Assembly (NCBI RefSeq): GCF_034314165.1
Contig: NZ_JAVIWK010000001.1
Location: 5,471,001-5,535,000, forward strand
DNA: 64,000 nucleotides
Source of the DNA: Pseudomonas sp. Bout1
GTDB lineage: Bacteria; Pseudomonadota; Gammaproteobacteria; Pseudomonadales; Pseudomonadaceae
Reading direction: 5' to 3'
In this document: positions 26,863 through 35,882 of the stretch, piece after piece
Layout: each line of letters opens with the position of its first letter
Position numbering within the stretch: position 1 is the first letter of the stretch
Program-made: the position numbers and the translations under genes
The notes under the pieces: generated by a model
What the model saw: the letters and a program-made list of their open reading frames with translations, nothing else
Databases searched by the model: none
What the model was told of the DNA's origin: nothing

Positions 26863-26933
26863 CTGGGAGCTGGCTTGCCTGCGATAGCGGTGTATCAGTC
26901 ACCACCGCTATCGCAGGCAAGCCAGCTCCCACA
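26863..26933. repeat. REP/REPIN-type inverted repeat, family A
   Basis: Left arm CTGGGAGCTGGCTTGCCTGC and right arm GCAGGCAAGCCAGCTCCCAC face each other across a short TGTATCAGTCACCA loop. It lies between the CorA/ZntB and Pit genes. Confidence 0.9.
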
Positions 26934-27058
26934 TTTGATCGGCGGTGGTTTATAGACCAGCGGCCATCTCAATTCCGTAAACACTGATTTACCGCAGCAT
27001 CTCTGTAACATTCTGCAACGATCATGACCGACATCCTCCCCACACTGGATGCTCCGGC

Positions 27059-28675
27059 ATGGCCACCCCTTCCCTGACTGCCTCCGCACACGCTTCCACC
27101 GCCGATCCCAAACCGCGCCTGGACAAGAAACCCGGCCTCGTGACGGTGATCATTTTCTTCGCTGTGCTCGCCATGGGCCTGCTATTCACCGCCTACAGCC
27201 TGATGCACGACATGCACGAACTGGGCACGGTGGTCACTACCTGGACCCCGTTCCTGCTGCTGGGCGTGGCGCTGTTGATCGCCTTGGGTTTTGAGTTCGT
27301 CAACGGCTTCCACGACACCGCCAACGCCGTGGCCACGGTGATTTACACCAACTCCCTGCCACCGCACTTTGCGGTGGTATGGTCGGGCTTTTTCAACTTC
27401 CTCGGCGTGCTGCTGTCCAGCGGCGCGGTGGCGTTCGGCATCATCGCCCTGCTGCCGGTGGAGTTGATTTTGCAGGTCGGCTCCTCCGCCGGTTTTGCGA
27501 TGATCTTCGCGCTGTTGATCGCCGCAATCCTGTGGAACCTCGGCACCTGGTGGCTGGGTTTGCCGGCCTCCTCCTCCCACACCTTGATCGGCTCGATCAT
27601 CGGCGTCGGCGTGGCCAACGCACTGATGCATGGCCGTGACGGCACCAGCGGGGTGGACTGGGGCCAGGCGATCAAGATCGGTTACGCACTGCTGCTGTCA
27701 CCCCTGATTGGCTTCGCCTTCGCCGCCTTGCTGTTGCTGGCGCTGCGGGCCTTCGTGAAAAACCGTGCGCTGTACAAGGCTCCCAAGGGCGACACCCCGC
27801 CGCCATGGTGGATTCGCGGCATGTTGATCGCCACCTGCACCGGCGTGTCGTTCGCCCACGGTTCCAACGACGGCCAAAAAGGCATGGGCCTGATCATGCT
27901 GATCCTGGTGGGCACGCTGCCAATGGCCTACGCGTTGAACCGCACCATGCCGGCCGGTGAGTCATTGCAGTTTGCCGCCGTGGCCGAAGTGACCCAGGCC
28001 GCCCTGGTAAAAGCTGCGCCGCAACTGGCCCCCGCCGACTCGCGCGCCACCTTGTCGACCTATGTGCGCACCAAGGAAGCCACGCCAGAACTGCTGCCCG
28101 CGCTGGCCAATATCACCGGGCATATCGGTGAAGAAGTGAAGAGTTATGGCTCCCTCGCCGCCGTCCCCGCCGAGGCCGTAGGCAACGTGCGTAACGACAT
28201 GTACCTGACCAGCGAAACCATCCGCCTGATGGACAAGGGCAAGGTCGGCAACTTCGACGCCGACACCCAGAACAAACTGCAACTGTTCAAGCAACAGATC
28301 GACAACGCCACGCGGTTTATCCCGCTGTGGGTCAAGATTGCGGTGGCCATTGCGCTGGGCCTCGGGACCATGGTCGGCTGGAAACGCATCGTGGTGACGG
28401 TAGGCGAGAAGATCGGCAAGACCCACCTGACCTACGCCCAGGGCGCCTCGGCCGAGATGGTGGCGATGCTGACCATTGGTGCAGCGGATATGTATGGCCT
28501 GCCGGTGTCCACCACCCATGTGTTGTCCTCGGGTGTGGCCGGGACCATGGTGGCGAACGGAGGTGGCTTGCAGATGAAGACCATCCGCAACTTGCTGATG
28601 GCCTGGGTGCTGACATTGCCGGCGGCGATCCTGTTGTCGGGCAGCCTGTACTGGCTGTTTACCAAGCTGTTCTAG
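27059..28675 (+). CDS. pitA: Low-affinity inorganic phosphate transporter, Pit family
   Basis: 538 aa with about 11-12 membrane helices. The two PiT repeats are visible: GFEFVNGFHDTANAVATVIY near residue 80 and GVSFAHGSNDGQKGMGLIML near 265, both carrying the conserved Asn/Asp residues of the family signature. The last third again holds hydrophobic repeats (ASAEMVAMLTIGAADMYGLP). It imports metal-phosphate with protons. The hydrophilic insert at about 320-430 is typical of PitA-sized members. No good RBS is seen before ATG 27059 (only GGA at 27046). Confidence 0.9.
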   Translation: MATPSLTASAHASTADPKPRLDKKPGLVTVIIFFAVLAMGLLFTAYSLMHDMHELGTVVTTWTPFLLLGVALLIALGFEFVNGFHDTANAVATVIYTNSLPPHFAVVWSGFFNFLGVLLSSGAVAFGIIALLPVELILQVGSSAGFAMIFALLIAAILWNLGTWWLGLPASSSHTLIGSIIGVGVANALMHGRDGTSGVDWGQAIKIGYALLLSPLIGFAFAALLLLALRAFVKNRALYKAPKGDTPPPWWIRGMLIATCTGVSFAHGSNDGQKGMGLIMLILVGTLPMAYALNRTMPAGESLQFAAVAEVTQAALVKAAPQLAPADSRATLSTYVRTKEATPELLPALANITGHIGEEVKSYGSLAAVPAEAVGNVRNDMYLTSETIRLMDKGKVGNFDADTQNKLQLFKQQIDNATRFIPLWVKIAVAIALGLGTMVGWKRIVVTVGEKIGKTHLTYAQGASAEMVAMLTIGAADMYGLPVSTTHVLSSGVAGTMVANGGGLQMKTIRNLLMAWVLTLPAAILLSGSLYWLFTKLF

Positions 28676-28680
28676 CGCCC

Positions 28681-28764
28681 TGTAGGAACCGGCCTGCCGG
28701 CGATGGCGGTCTTAAGGTCTATACAAGACTCAAGGGCCTCATCGCCGGCAAGCCGGCTCCTACA
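28681..28764. repeat. REP element, family A variant
   Basis: TGTAGGAACCGGCCTGCCGGC faces GCCGGCAAGCCGGCTCCTAC (first arm given here to 20 bases plus C). The CCGGC core differs from the AGCTGGC core of the other family A copies. It is non-coding, between the convergent Pit and pxpC genes. Confidence 0.8.
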
Positions 28765-28765
28765 A

Positions 28766-29740
28766 TTAATCGGCGAACAGCCCGCCCATCACCTTCAACC
28801 GCTTCTTGTACACCCGCCGCGCCTCCAGCGCTTCCTCCAGCGTCACCGCCACAAACCCCGCCCGCTGGTTCGGTTGCATCTGCCCGATCAGATCCAGGTC
28901 GGCGCTGATCACCGTGCCAATCATCGCGTAGCCGCCGCCCGATACCGCGTCCCGATGCAGCACGATCGGCTCCAACCCTGCCGGTACCTGGATCGAACCA
29001 ATGGGGTAGCAACTGTCGACGATATTCGACGGATCAGACCCGGCACCAAACGGCTGCTCCCGTGGTTGAAAACTCAACGCGCTGCCGCCCTTGAAGCGAT
29101 AGCCAATGCGGTCGGCCTCTGAACCAACCGTCCAGGGTTCGGCAAAAAAGCTGTTCTTGGCACCCGGCGTCAACCGCTCGTAATACAGCCCCGGCACCAC
29201 CCGCAGCGTCACGTCCCCGCCCACCGATTGGCGCAACGCCATGGGCAAACTGTTGCCCGCCCGGCCTTTGCCGCTGGCCTCGCCCACGGGCAATTCATCG
29301 CCCACCACCAGCCGCCGCCCCTGAAACCCACCCAACGCACCCAGGGTGTAAGTGGAGCGACTGCCCAACACCACCGGCACGTCGATACCACCGGCCACCG
29401 CCAGGTAAGTCCGCGCGCCGGCCTTGGGAAACTCAAAACGCAGTACTTGCCCGGCACGCACTTCAAACGCGGTGTCCTGATGCACCACCACACCGTCCAG
29501 GCGCGGCGACATCAACGCGCCGCACAACGCGACCAGGGCATCGCGCTGAAACTCCAGTTCCGGCCCGATCAACGTACATTCCAACCCGGCGGCACCGGCC
29601 GGGTTGCCCACCAGGTGGTTGGCCGCGCTCAACGCGTATTGGTCCAGCGCGCCGGACGGCGGGATGCCGAGGTGGTAATAACCTTCACGGCCCAGGTCCT
29701 GCACCGAAGTGGCGAGGCCGGGTTTGAGTACCTTGATCAT
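28766..29740 (-). CDS. pxpC: 5-oxoprolinase subunit PxpC (biotin-dependent carboxyltransferase-like)
   Basis: 324 aa. The allophanate-hydrolase-subunit-2/KipA fold is clear: IKVLKPGLATSVQDLGREGY at the start, GIPPSGALDQYALSAANHLV, ARTYLAVAGGIDVPVVLGSR, and YPIGSIQVPAGLEPIVLHRD. With PxpA and PxpB it hydrolyses 5-oxoproline to glutamate with ATP. The gene begins four bases inside the end of pxpB (ATGA overlap), so the two are coupled. Last gene of the pxpABC operon. Confidence 0.93.
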   Translation of the reverse strand: MIKVLKPGLATSVQDLGREGYYHLGIPPSGALDQYALSAANHLVGNPAGAAGLECTLIGPELEFQRDALVALCGALMSPRLDGVVVHQDTAFEVRAGQVLRFEFPKAGARTYLAVAGGIDVPVVLGSRSTYTLGALGGFQGRRLVVGDELPVGEASGKGRAGNSLPMALRQSVGGDVTLRVVPGLYYERLTPGAKNSFFAEPWTVGSEADRIGYRFKGGSALSFQPREQPFGAGSDPSNIVDSCYPIGSIQVPAGLEPIVLHRDAVSGGGYAMIGTVISADLDLIGQMQPNQRAGFVAVTLEEALEARRVYKKRLKVMGGLFAD

Positions 29741-30615
29741 GCCAGCGCCTCCTGCAGGGTTTTCGGGTAACCGATGGGGTCGGCGAGAAAGGCGTCGAGG
29801 GAAAACTCTACCGGGCGGATGCGCAGGTCAAAACGTCCGGCGTCCACTTCTGCGACCGCCAGGTCATAGGCGTCGCGATCCATCGGTTTGAACTGCACGA
29901 TATCGCCGGGACGGAAGAACACCATGTGCTCTTTCAAGTAAGCCAATTGCTGTTGCGGGTCGTAGATCGGTGCCGGGGTGACGCCAAACATCTGGTAACC
30001 GCCAGCGCCGCGTACCGAATAGATACAGCCGAAACAGCCGCCGTGGCCGAGGGTCAACTTCGGCGTATCCGTGCGCGGGCGCAGGTACTTGGGCACCTGC
30101 AACTGCCGCTCGCGCTCGACCATCTGGAACATGAACGGCAAACCCGCCACAAACCCCACCATCGAGACAAACCACGGCGCGCCACTGTGGGCCGCGATAA
30201 ACGCCTCCACATCCGCCAGGCCGTTGATGCGCGCTGCGTATTCCAGGTCGGTGCCGGTCGGGTCCTGATGGCGGTCGCGAAAGCGCATCAGGGTCTCCAA
30301 GGTCCAGGGGTCGTTGTACAGCACCGGGATTTCGATGATGCGGGTGTGCAAGGTGCGCTCGGCCACAGCCAGAGCTTCGGCGCTTTGCACAGCGTCGAGC
30401 AGCACGTGGGGCGCGATGCGGTCCGGGTCGAAGCGAATCTGGAACGAGGCGTTCGCCAGGCAGACGTCCAGTACACCGTTCAGGGCCAGGCGTTCCACCG
30501 CGCGGGTGACGGCCATGCCCTTGAAGAAAGCCTCCAGGGACATGCTCTCGCTGACCTCGGCAAACAGGTGTTCATCACCGCCAAAGCTGTAGCGGATCGG
30601 GGAAGATTCAGCCAT
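29737..30615 (-). CDS. pxpB: 5-oxoprolinase subunit PxpB
   Basis: 292 aa from ATG 30615, with AGAGGAA six bases upstream. KipI/allophanate-hydrolase-subunit-1 family: YSFGGDEHLFAEVSE, EIPVLYNDPWTLETLM, and VGFVAGLPFMFQMVERERQL. The CFGCIYSVRGAGGYQMFGVT block carries two close Cys where other members have a glycine-rich loop. The N-terminus is longer than in B. subtilis KipI and the protein is about 50 residues larger. It partners PxpC in the 5-oxoprolinase complex. Confidence 0.9.
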   Translation of the reverse strand: MAESSPIRYSFGGDEHLFAEVSESMSLEAFFKGMAVTRAVERLALNGVLDVCLANASFQIRFDPDRIAPHVLLDAVQSAEALAVAERTLHTRIIEIPVLYNDPWTLETLMRFRDRHQDPTGTDLEYAARINGLADVEAFIAAHSGAPWFVSMVGFVAGLPFMFQMVERERQLQVPKYLRPRTDTPKLTLGHGGCFGCIYSVRGAGGYQMFGVTPAPIYDPQQQLAYLKEHMVFFRPGDIVQFKPMDRDAYDLAVAEVDAGRFDLRIRPVEFSLDAFLADPIGYPKTLQEALA

Positions 30616-30691
30616 GTCTGTTCCTCTTGGAATCATTGTAGAAAGGCAGGCAAAAAATCAATCAGACCCGGTGTCTGGGCACCGGTGTCGG

Positions 30692-31450
30692 TCAGCGGTG
30701 TGTGTGCACTTCGATGCCCGCCTGATCCAGCGCTTCACGGGTGGCTTCCACCAGTTCAAGGGCGCCGGGTGTGTCGCTGTGCAGGCAGATGGAGTCGAAT
30801 TCGATAAACAGGTCTTCGCCTTCGACGGTACGCACCAGCCCGGTCTGGCAAGCCCGCAGCACCCGCGCCGCCACCGTCGCCGGATCCAGCGCCCGTACAG
30901 TGCGGGTAAACACGATGGACCCCGACAGATCGTACTCACGGTCGGCGTAAAACTCCCGCACCACCGGCTGGCCGAGTTCGTTGGCAATGCGCCAGATCAC
31001 CGAATTGGGCATGCAGTACAGCAATAACGTGGGCTCCAGGCGTTGCAGGTTTTCCACCAGCAGCCGCGCCGCTTCTTCGTCCCGCGCCAGGTGCATGTAC
31101 AACGCGCCGTGGGGCTTGATGTGTTGCAGCGTGAGGCCCTGGGCCCGGGCGATTTCCCGCAGGGCGCCGAGTTGGTAGAGCATGTCGTCCACCAGCTCCT
31201 GGGCCGGGGCGTTGATGTGGCGACGACCAAAACCCACCAGGTCACGAAAGCCCGGATGCGCGCCAATCGCCACGCCCAGTTGCTTGGCCCGCTCGACCGT
31301 GCGGCGCATGGTGCCCGGGTCGCCGGCGTGAAAGCCGGTGGCGATGTTGGCCGAGCTGATGTAGGCCATCAGTTCACTGTCGACGCCATCGCCAATGGTC
31401 CAGGGGCCGAAGCCTTCGCCCATGTCCGAGTTGAAATCCACTGCCTGCAT
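30692..31450 (-). CDS. pxpA: 5-oxoprolinase subunit PxpA (LamB/YcsF family)
   Basis: 252 aa from ATG 31450, which has GGAG nine bases upstream; the in-frame ATG 31474 has no RBS. LamB/YcsF motifs: [48 protein letters not shown], and [14 protein letters not shown]. It is the metal-binding hydrolase part of 5-oxoprolinase. First gene of pxpABC, with 76 bases before pxpB. Divergent from a LysR gene. Confidence 0.94.
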   Translation of the reverse strand: MQAVDFNSDMGEGFGPWTIGDGVDSELMAYISSANIATGFHAGDPGTMRRTVERAKQLGVAIGAHPGFRDLVGFGRRHINAPAQELVDDMLYQLGALREIARAQGLTLQHIKPHGALYMHLARDEEAARLLVENLQRLEPTLLLYCMPNSVIWRIANELGQPVVREFYADREYDLSGSIVFTRTVRALDPATVAARVLRACQTGLVRTVEGEDLFIEFDSICLHSDTPGALELVEATREALDQAGIEVHTHR

Positions 31451-31517
31451 CGGGGTTGCTCCGTTGAAGTTCATCCCATGGAAATTAGGCTGCGGCTTGA
31501 CCCCTTGGGAAGATCTA

Positions 31518-31550
31518 TTATCAGATGGGTCATCTTCTGAAAATCAGATA
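31518..31550. promoter_or_regulatory. Candidate LysR operator between pxpA and its regulator
   Basis: ATCAGATG near 31519 is mirrored by CATCTTCTGA at 31531-31540, and ATCAGATA recurs at 31543-31550. The half-site TCAGAT thus appears three times in the divergent gap, with T-N11-A spacing possible, as in LysR sites. Confidence 0.45.
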
Positions 31551-31556
31551 CCCGCC

Positions 31557-32474
31557 ATGTCGCTGACCCTGCGCCAAATCCGCTACTTCGTCGCCACCGC
31601 CGAAATCGGCCAGATCTCCCAGGCGGCGATTCACCTGAACATCTCCCAATCGGCGGTGACCACCGCGATCAAGGAGCTGGAAGCGATGCTCGGCGCCCAA
31701 CTGTTCGTGCGCTCGGCCCAGGGCATGAGCCTGACCGACGCCGGGCGGCATTTTCTGAACCGGGCCTACGTGATAGTGCGCAGCGTCGACGATGCGCTGA
31801 ACAGCCCGCTGCCGGACTACCGCGCCAGCGGCGTATTGCGGGTAGCCGCCAGCTATACCGTGCTCGGCTACTTCCTGCCGCACCACTTGCAGCGCATGGA
31901 ACACTGGCACCCGGACGTGACCATCGAGGTCTTCGAACAGGAACGCCAGGCCATCGAACACGGTTTGCTCAACGGCCAGTTCGACATGGCCGTGGTACTC
32001 ACCGCCAACCTTACCCACCCGGATATCGTCTCGGAAATCCTCTTCAACTCCGAACGCCGCCTGTGGCTGCCCAGCCATCACCCGTTGTGCGAACGCCCCG
32101 CCGTCAGCCTCGCGGATGTAGCCCGGGAGCCGTACATTTTCCTCACCGTCGACGAAGCCGAACAAAGCGCCATGCGTTACTGGGAACAGGCCGGGCAAAC
32201 ACCCACGGTGCGGCTGCGCACCAGTTCTGTGGAGGCGGTGCGCAGCATGGTCGCCAACGGCAGCGGCGTGGCGATTTTGTCGGACCTGGTGCATCGCCCG
32301 TGGTCACTGGAGGGCAAGCGCATCGAAACCGTGAGCGTCACCGACAAGGTCACGCCGATGAGCGTCGGCCTGGCCTGGCACCGCGAGCGTGACTTCACCC
32401 CGGCGATGCAGGCGTTTCGGGATTACTTCCACGATGCATTCCTGGCGCCGCAGCAGTTGTCGGCCCGGCGTTAA
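31557..32474 (+). CDS. LysR-family regulator of the pxp operon
   Basis: 305 aa from ATG 31557. The HTH is at residues 3-62 (LTLRQIRYFVATAEIGQISQ, then NISQSAVTTAIKELEAMLGA). The effector domain includes GVLRVAASYTVLGYFLPHHL and RTSSVEAVRSMVANGSGVAI. It is divergent from pxpA with a repeated TCAGAT element between them, so it most likely controls 5-oxoproline use. The stop overlaps the stop of the convergent LysR gene in TTAA. Confidence 0.9.
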   Translation: MSLTLRQIRYFVATAEIGQISQAAIHLNISQSAVTTAIKELEAMLGAQLFVRSAQGMSLTDAGRHFLNRAYVIVRSVDDALNSPLPDYRASGVLRVAASYTVLGYFLPHHLQRMEHWHPDVTIEVFEQERQAIEHGLLNGQFDMAVVLTANLTHPDIVSEILFNSERRLWLPSHHPLCERPAVSLADVAREPYIFLTVDEAEQSAMRYWEQAGQTPTVRLRTSSVEAVRSMVANGSGVAILSDLVHRPWSLEGKRIETVSVTDKVTPMSVGLAWHRERDFTPAMQAFRDYFHDAFLAPQQLSARR

Positions 32475-33367
32475 AGCTGGGACTGCAACGTGGCGGCCAG
32501 CCAGTCCATGAACACCCGCACCCGCAGCGGCAAATGCCGTTGGCCGGCGTACAGCAAGGACACGTCCAGTGCGGGGGCCGGGTAGTCCGGCAGCACTGCC
32601 ACCAACTCGCCACTGGCCAATTGCTCGCGAATGCCCAGCGCAGGCACCTGGGTCAGGCCGAACCCACCGATACACGCCGCCCTGTACGCATCCGTGCTGT
32701 TGACCGTGACCCGGCCGGCCATCGGAACCCGGTACACCTTGTTGCCGATTTGGTATTCGAACCCCGCAGAACGTGAGCCCAACGGGCGTACGTAATGCAC
32801 CAATTGATGGTCGGCCAAATCGGCAAGGGTCTTGGGCACGCCATGGCGTTGCAGGTAAGCCGCACTCGCGCAGTTGATCATCGGCATGCTGCACAATAAG
32901 CGGGCTACCACCGACTGGTCCGGCTGCGCACCGACGCGCAACACGCAGTCGAAACCTTCCGCCAGCAAATCAACCTGACGGTCGGTGCTGCTGATTTCCA
33001 GCTCGATCAGCGGGTGTAGGTCCATGAATTCCGGCAAGCGCGGCAGGATCAATTCCCTCGCCATCACGTTGGGCATGTCCACCCGAATTCGCCCCGCCAA
33101 CTGCGCTTCATCCTGGCGAAACAAACCTTCCAGCTCTTCCATGTGCGACAGCAAATCCTTGCTGCGCTCGTACAGCACGCGGCCGTCCTGGGTCGCCTGG
33201 ACCTTGCGCGTGGTGCGCTGCAACAGGCGTGCGCCCAGTAACTCTTCCAGCGCCTGCACATGCTCGGAAACCGTGGAGCGCGGCAAGCCCAAGCTCTCGC
33301 CCGCCTGGGTAAAACTCGACAGTTCGGTGACGCGCACGAAGGTACGCAGCAACTCTAATTTGTTCAT
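32471..33367 (-). CDS. LysR-family regulator (SDR-linked)
   Basis: 298 aa. HTH at residues 1-60 (LELLRTFVRVTELSSFTQAG, LPRSTVSEHVQALEELLGA) of the CrgA/AaeR-like branch, with effector domain marks LAGRIRVDMPNVMARELILP and LAEGFDCVLRVGAQPDQSVV. It is divergent from the SDR gene at 33480. The gap holds an inverted repeat (TCCGGCCA/TGGCCGGA), making the SDR its likely target. Confidence 0.9.
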   Translation of the reverse strand: MNKLELLRTFVRVTELSSFTQAGESLGLPRSTVSEHVQALEELLGARLLQRTTRKVQATQDGRVLYERSKDLLSHMEELEGLFRQDEAQLAGRIRVDMPNVMARELILPRLPEFMDLHPLIELEISSTDRQVDLLAEGFDCVLRVGAQPDQSVVARLLCSMPMINCASAAYLQRHGVPKTLADLADHQLVHYVRPLGSRSAGFEYQIGNKVYRVPMAGRVTVNSTDAYRAACIGGFGLTQVPALGIREQLASGELVAVLPDYPAPALDVSLLYAGQRHLPLRVRVFMDWLAATLQSQL

Positions 33368-33383
33368 GGGATTGTTCGCCTTA

Positions 33384-33431
33384 TCCGGCCAGTGATTCCG
33401 GTATAGCGCTGTTTATCACGTTATGGCCGGA
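33384..33431. promoter_or_regulatory. Inverted repeat in the LysR/SDR divergent gap
   Basis: TCCGGCCA (33384-33391) is mirrored by TGGCCGGA (33424-33431); inside it GTGAT (33392-33396) is mirrored by ATCAC (33415-33419). It lies in the 112-base gap between the two starts, so it could serve as the binding site for the LysR protein. Confidence 0.5.
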
Positions 33432-33479
33432 CAAATACACTCAGTCCCACGAACAATCACACACTCCGAGGACTTGACC

Positions 33480-34238
33480 ATGACCCGTAAAATCGCACTG
33501 ATCACCGGCGCCAGCCGCGGCCTGGGCAAAAGCGCTGCGCTGCATCTGGCCGCGCAAGGCGTCGACATCATCGGCACCTACAACCGCGCGGCGGACGAAG
33601 CCCAGGCGGTGGTCGCCCAAGTTGAAGCGCTGGGCGCCAAGGCGGCCATGCTGCAACTGGACGTGAGCCAGAGTTCGACCTTTGATGCGTTCAGCGCCCA
33701 GGTCGGCTCGGTGTTGCAGAACGTGTTCGGCCAGGCGCACTTCAACTTCCTGATCAACAACGCCGGGATCGGCGCCCACGCCAGCTTCGCCGAAACCACC
33801 GAAGCGCAGTTCGACCAACTGGTGGCGATCCACTTCAAGGGCCCGTTTTTCCTGACCCAGAAACTGCTGCCGCTGATCAGCGACGGTGGCCGCATCATCA
33901 ACATCTCCAGCGGCCTGGCGCGCTTCAGCCTGCCGGGTTACGCGGCGTACGCCTCGATGAAAGGCGCGGTGGAAGTGCTGACCCGCTACCAGGCCAAGGA
34001 ACTGGGCGCTTGCGGGATTAGCGTCAACACCCTGGCCCCCGGCGCGATTGCCACCGACTTCAGCGGCGGCGTGGTGCGCGACAATCCGGACGTGAACGCC
34101 ATGGTCGCCAACAACACCGCCCTGGGCCGCGCGGGCTTGCCAGACGACATTGGCGGGGCGATTTCCACCCTGCTGGCCGACGGCAGCAACTGGATCACCG
34201 GGCAGCGGGTCGAGGCCTCGGGCGGGATGTTTCTGTAA
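33480..34238 (+). CDS. Short-chain dehydrogenase/reductase
   Basis: 252 aa classical SDR. TGASRGLG at residue 9, NNAG near 95, catalytic Ser in IINISSGLARFS, and Y-x3-K in YAAYASMKGAVEV near 157-161. The end DGSNWITGQRVEASGGMFL is the usual SDR C-terminus. CGAGGA precedes ATG 33480. TYNRAADEAQ after beta-2 suggests NADP. It is probably controlled by the divergent LysR gene. Substrate unknown. Confidence 0.92.
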   Translation: MTRKIALITGASRGLGKSAALHLAAQGVDIIGTYNRAADEAQAVVAQVEALGAKAAMLQLDVSQSSTFDAFSAQVGSVLQNVFGQAHFNFLINNAGIGAHASFAETTEAQFDQLVAIHFKGPFFLTQKLLPLISDGGRIINISSGLARFSLPGYAAYASMKGAVEVLTRYQAKELGACGISVNTLAPGAIATDFSGGVVRDNPDVNAMVANNTALGRAGLPDDIGGAISTLLADGSNWITGQRVEASGGMFL

Positions 34239-34295
34239 CGCGCTCAGATTCTCCGCTAGCATCAATGCTTTCGGATACCTGACAGGCAATCACCC

Positions 34296-35204
34296 ATGAG
34301 TTTTGACCCAGGACTGGCCGGTGGCATGGGCGTACTCGCCGCTGTGGTCGACAGCGGCAGCTTTGCCCGCGCCGCCGATAGCCTGGAGATGACGCCTTCG
34401 GGCGTCAGCCGGGCCATTTCCCGGCTGGAAAAACGCCTGGGCATTCGCCTGTTCGACCGCACCACCCGCTCCGTGCAATTAACCGACGAGGGCCGGCGTT
34501 TCTACCAGGAAATCGCCCCGCTGCTGGCCGGCCTGGAAGAGGCCGCCAGCTCGGCGGCAGACAGCGCCCTGACCGTGCGCGGGCGGCTGCGGGTGAACAT
34601 CGACCCGTACTTCTCGCGGCTGGTGCTCGGGCCGGTGCTCGGTGAATTCATGAGCCAATACCCGCAGCTGCAGTTGGACCTGCACACGCGGGATCAACTC
34701 GGGGACCTGGTAGCGGATGGCTTTGACCTGGCGATCCGTTTTGGCATTCCGCAATCATCCTCGTTGATCGCCCGCAAACTGATGGACGTGCGAGTGCTGA
34801 CGTTGGCCTCGCCTGAGTATCTTGAACGGCATGGCCGCCCCTCCCACCCACTGGACCTGGAAGACGGCCAGCACGTGTGCATCGACTTTCGCGACTCCCA
34901 GACCGGCCGGCCGTTTGGCTGGGAATTCCACCGGCGCGGCGAGCAGGTCAACGTCACCACCCGCGGGCGGCTGGTGGTCAATGATGCCGGGACCTTGTAC
35001 AGCGTGTGCGAACACGGGCATGCAGTGGCGCAAATGCTCGACCTGGGGCTTGCACCTGCGCTCGAGTCGGGCGCGTTGGTCGAGCTGTTTCCCGACTGGC
35101 CCGACGAGCGCTTCCCGTTGTACGCCTTCTACCCATCGCGGCATTTGCCGGCGGCCAAGGTGCGCGCATTCCTCGACTTTGTCAGCGCGTTAAAACTCAC
35201 CTGA
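34296..35204 (+). CDS. LysR-family transcriptional regulator
   Basis: 302 aa. The HTH spans residues about 10-68 (GVLAAVVDSGSFARAADSLE, TPSGVSRAISRLEKRLGIRL); RGRLRVNIDPYFSRLVLGPV opens the effector domain, and VADGFDLAIRFGIPQSSSLI is the usual second block. It reads in the same direction as the SDR gene 58 bases upstream and may be co-transcribed with it. A family C repeat follows. Target unknown. Confidence 0.9.
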   Translation: MSFDPGLAGGMGVLAAVVDSGSFARAADSLEMTPSGVSRAISRLEKRLGIRLFDRTTRSVQLTDEGRRFYQEIAPLLAGLEEAASSAADSALTVRGRLRVNIDPYFSRLVLGPVLGEFMSQYPQLQLDLHTRDQLGDLVADGFDLAIRFGIPQSSSLIARKLMDVRVLTLASPEYLERHGRPSHPLDLEDGQHVCIDFRDSQTGRPFGWEFHRRGEQVNVTTRGRLVVNDAGTLYSVCEHGHAVAQMLDLGLAPALESGALVELFPDWPDERFPLYAFYPSRHLPAAKVRAFLDFVSALKLT

Positions 35205-35213
35205 CTTCCCCCC

Positions 35214-35326
35214 GTAGCAGCTGTCGAGCCCAAGCGAGGCTGCGTAAGCCGCGCCGCCGATCCCGATGGCTGGCTCGGAACCGAGTCGCTCCCGACGCAG
35301 CCTCGCCTAGGCTCGACAGCTGCTAC
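35214..35326. repeat. Long inverted repeat, family C
   Basis: GTAGCAGCTGTCGAGCC is perfectly mirrored 80 bases later by GGCTCGACAGCTGCTAC, with inner arms GCGAGGCTGCG and CGCAGCCTCGC. The same repeat type occurs at 61270-61375. Its core (CTGTCGAGC) is unrelated to families A and B. Confidence 0.8.
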
Positions 35327-35349
35327 GCAAGTTGTTTAGCCGGGATTTT

Positions 35350-35793
35350 CTAGGCGAGTTGTTTCGCCTCGCGTTTTTGCATGATCCGCTCCCGCACTGC
35401 GTCATACCCCCAGTGATACACGTAGGTATACGGCAGGAAAAACAACAGCACGCCGATGTCGAGGATAAACGCCTGCATCAGGCTGATGTTCAACCACCAG
35501 GCAATCAGCGGCACGCAGATCGCCACCAGCCCGCCTTCAAACATCAGCGCATGCAGCACGCGTGTCCACGCCCCGCCAGACAATTGCAGGCGCGCCTTGA
35601 GACGGTCGAACAGGCCGTTGAAAATCACGTTCCAGGCCAGTGCCATAAGGCTGATGGCCAGTGTCACCATGCCCATCTCCAGCGCCGGCTTATCCATGAT
35701 CCACGCCAGCAGCGGCGTACAAATCAGCAAGGCCATGCCTTCAAACCCAATGGCTTGCCAAACGCGTTCAGTAATCGACTTGGTGGGTGTCAT
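35350..35793 (-). CDS. PACE-family efflux transporter
   Basis: 147 aa from ATG 35793 (GGAG upstream). Four membrane helices in two similar halves: FEGMALLICTPLLAWIMDKP and FEGGLVAICVPLIAWWLNIS. Both begin with the conserved F-E-G/x Glu of the bacterial transmembrane pair (BTP) repeat that defines proteobacterial antimicrobial compound efflux proteins such as AceI. W-N in ALAWNVIFNGLFDRL is also conserved. It is expected to export biguanide-like or polyamine-like cations with protons. A LysR gene is divergent 89 bases away, as for aceI/aceR. Confidence 0.9.
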   Translation of the reverse strand: MTPTKSITERVWQAIGFEGMALLICTPLLAWIMDKPALEMGMVTLAISLMALAWNVIFNGLFDRLKARLQLSGGAWTRVLHALMFEGGLVAICVPLIAWWLNISLMQAFILDIGVLLFFLPYTYVYHWGYDAVRERIMQKREAKQLA

Positions 35794-35882
35794 GACCCGT
35801 TCTCCGTGAGTGACGATGGTTGCCATCATTACCCTTTGAATCGATACTTCATAACCAATAACCATCGATCAAGGCGATAGTC

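Noticed and set aside
27003..27019. A possible PhoB box (CTGTAAC-ATT-CTGCAAC) before the Pit gene
   Set aside because: The repeat period is 10 bases instead of 11 and both halves differ from CTGTCAT. Pit carriers are also usually not Pho-induced.
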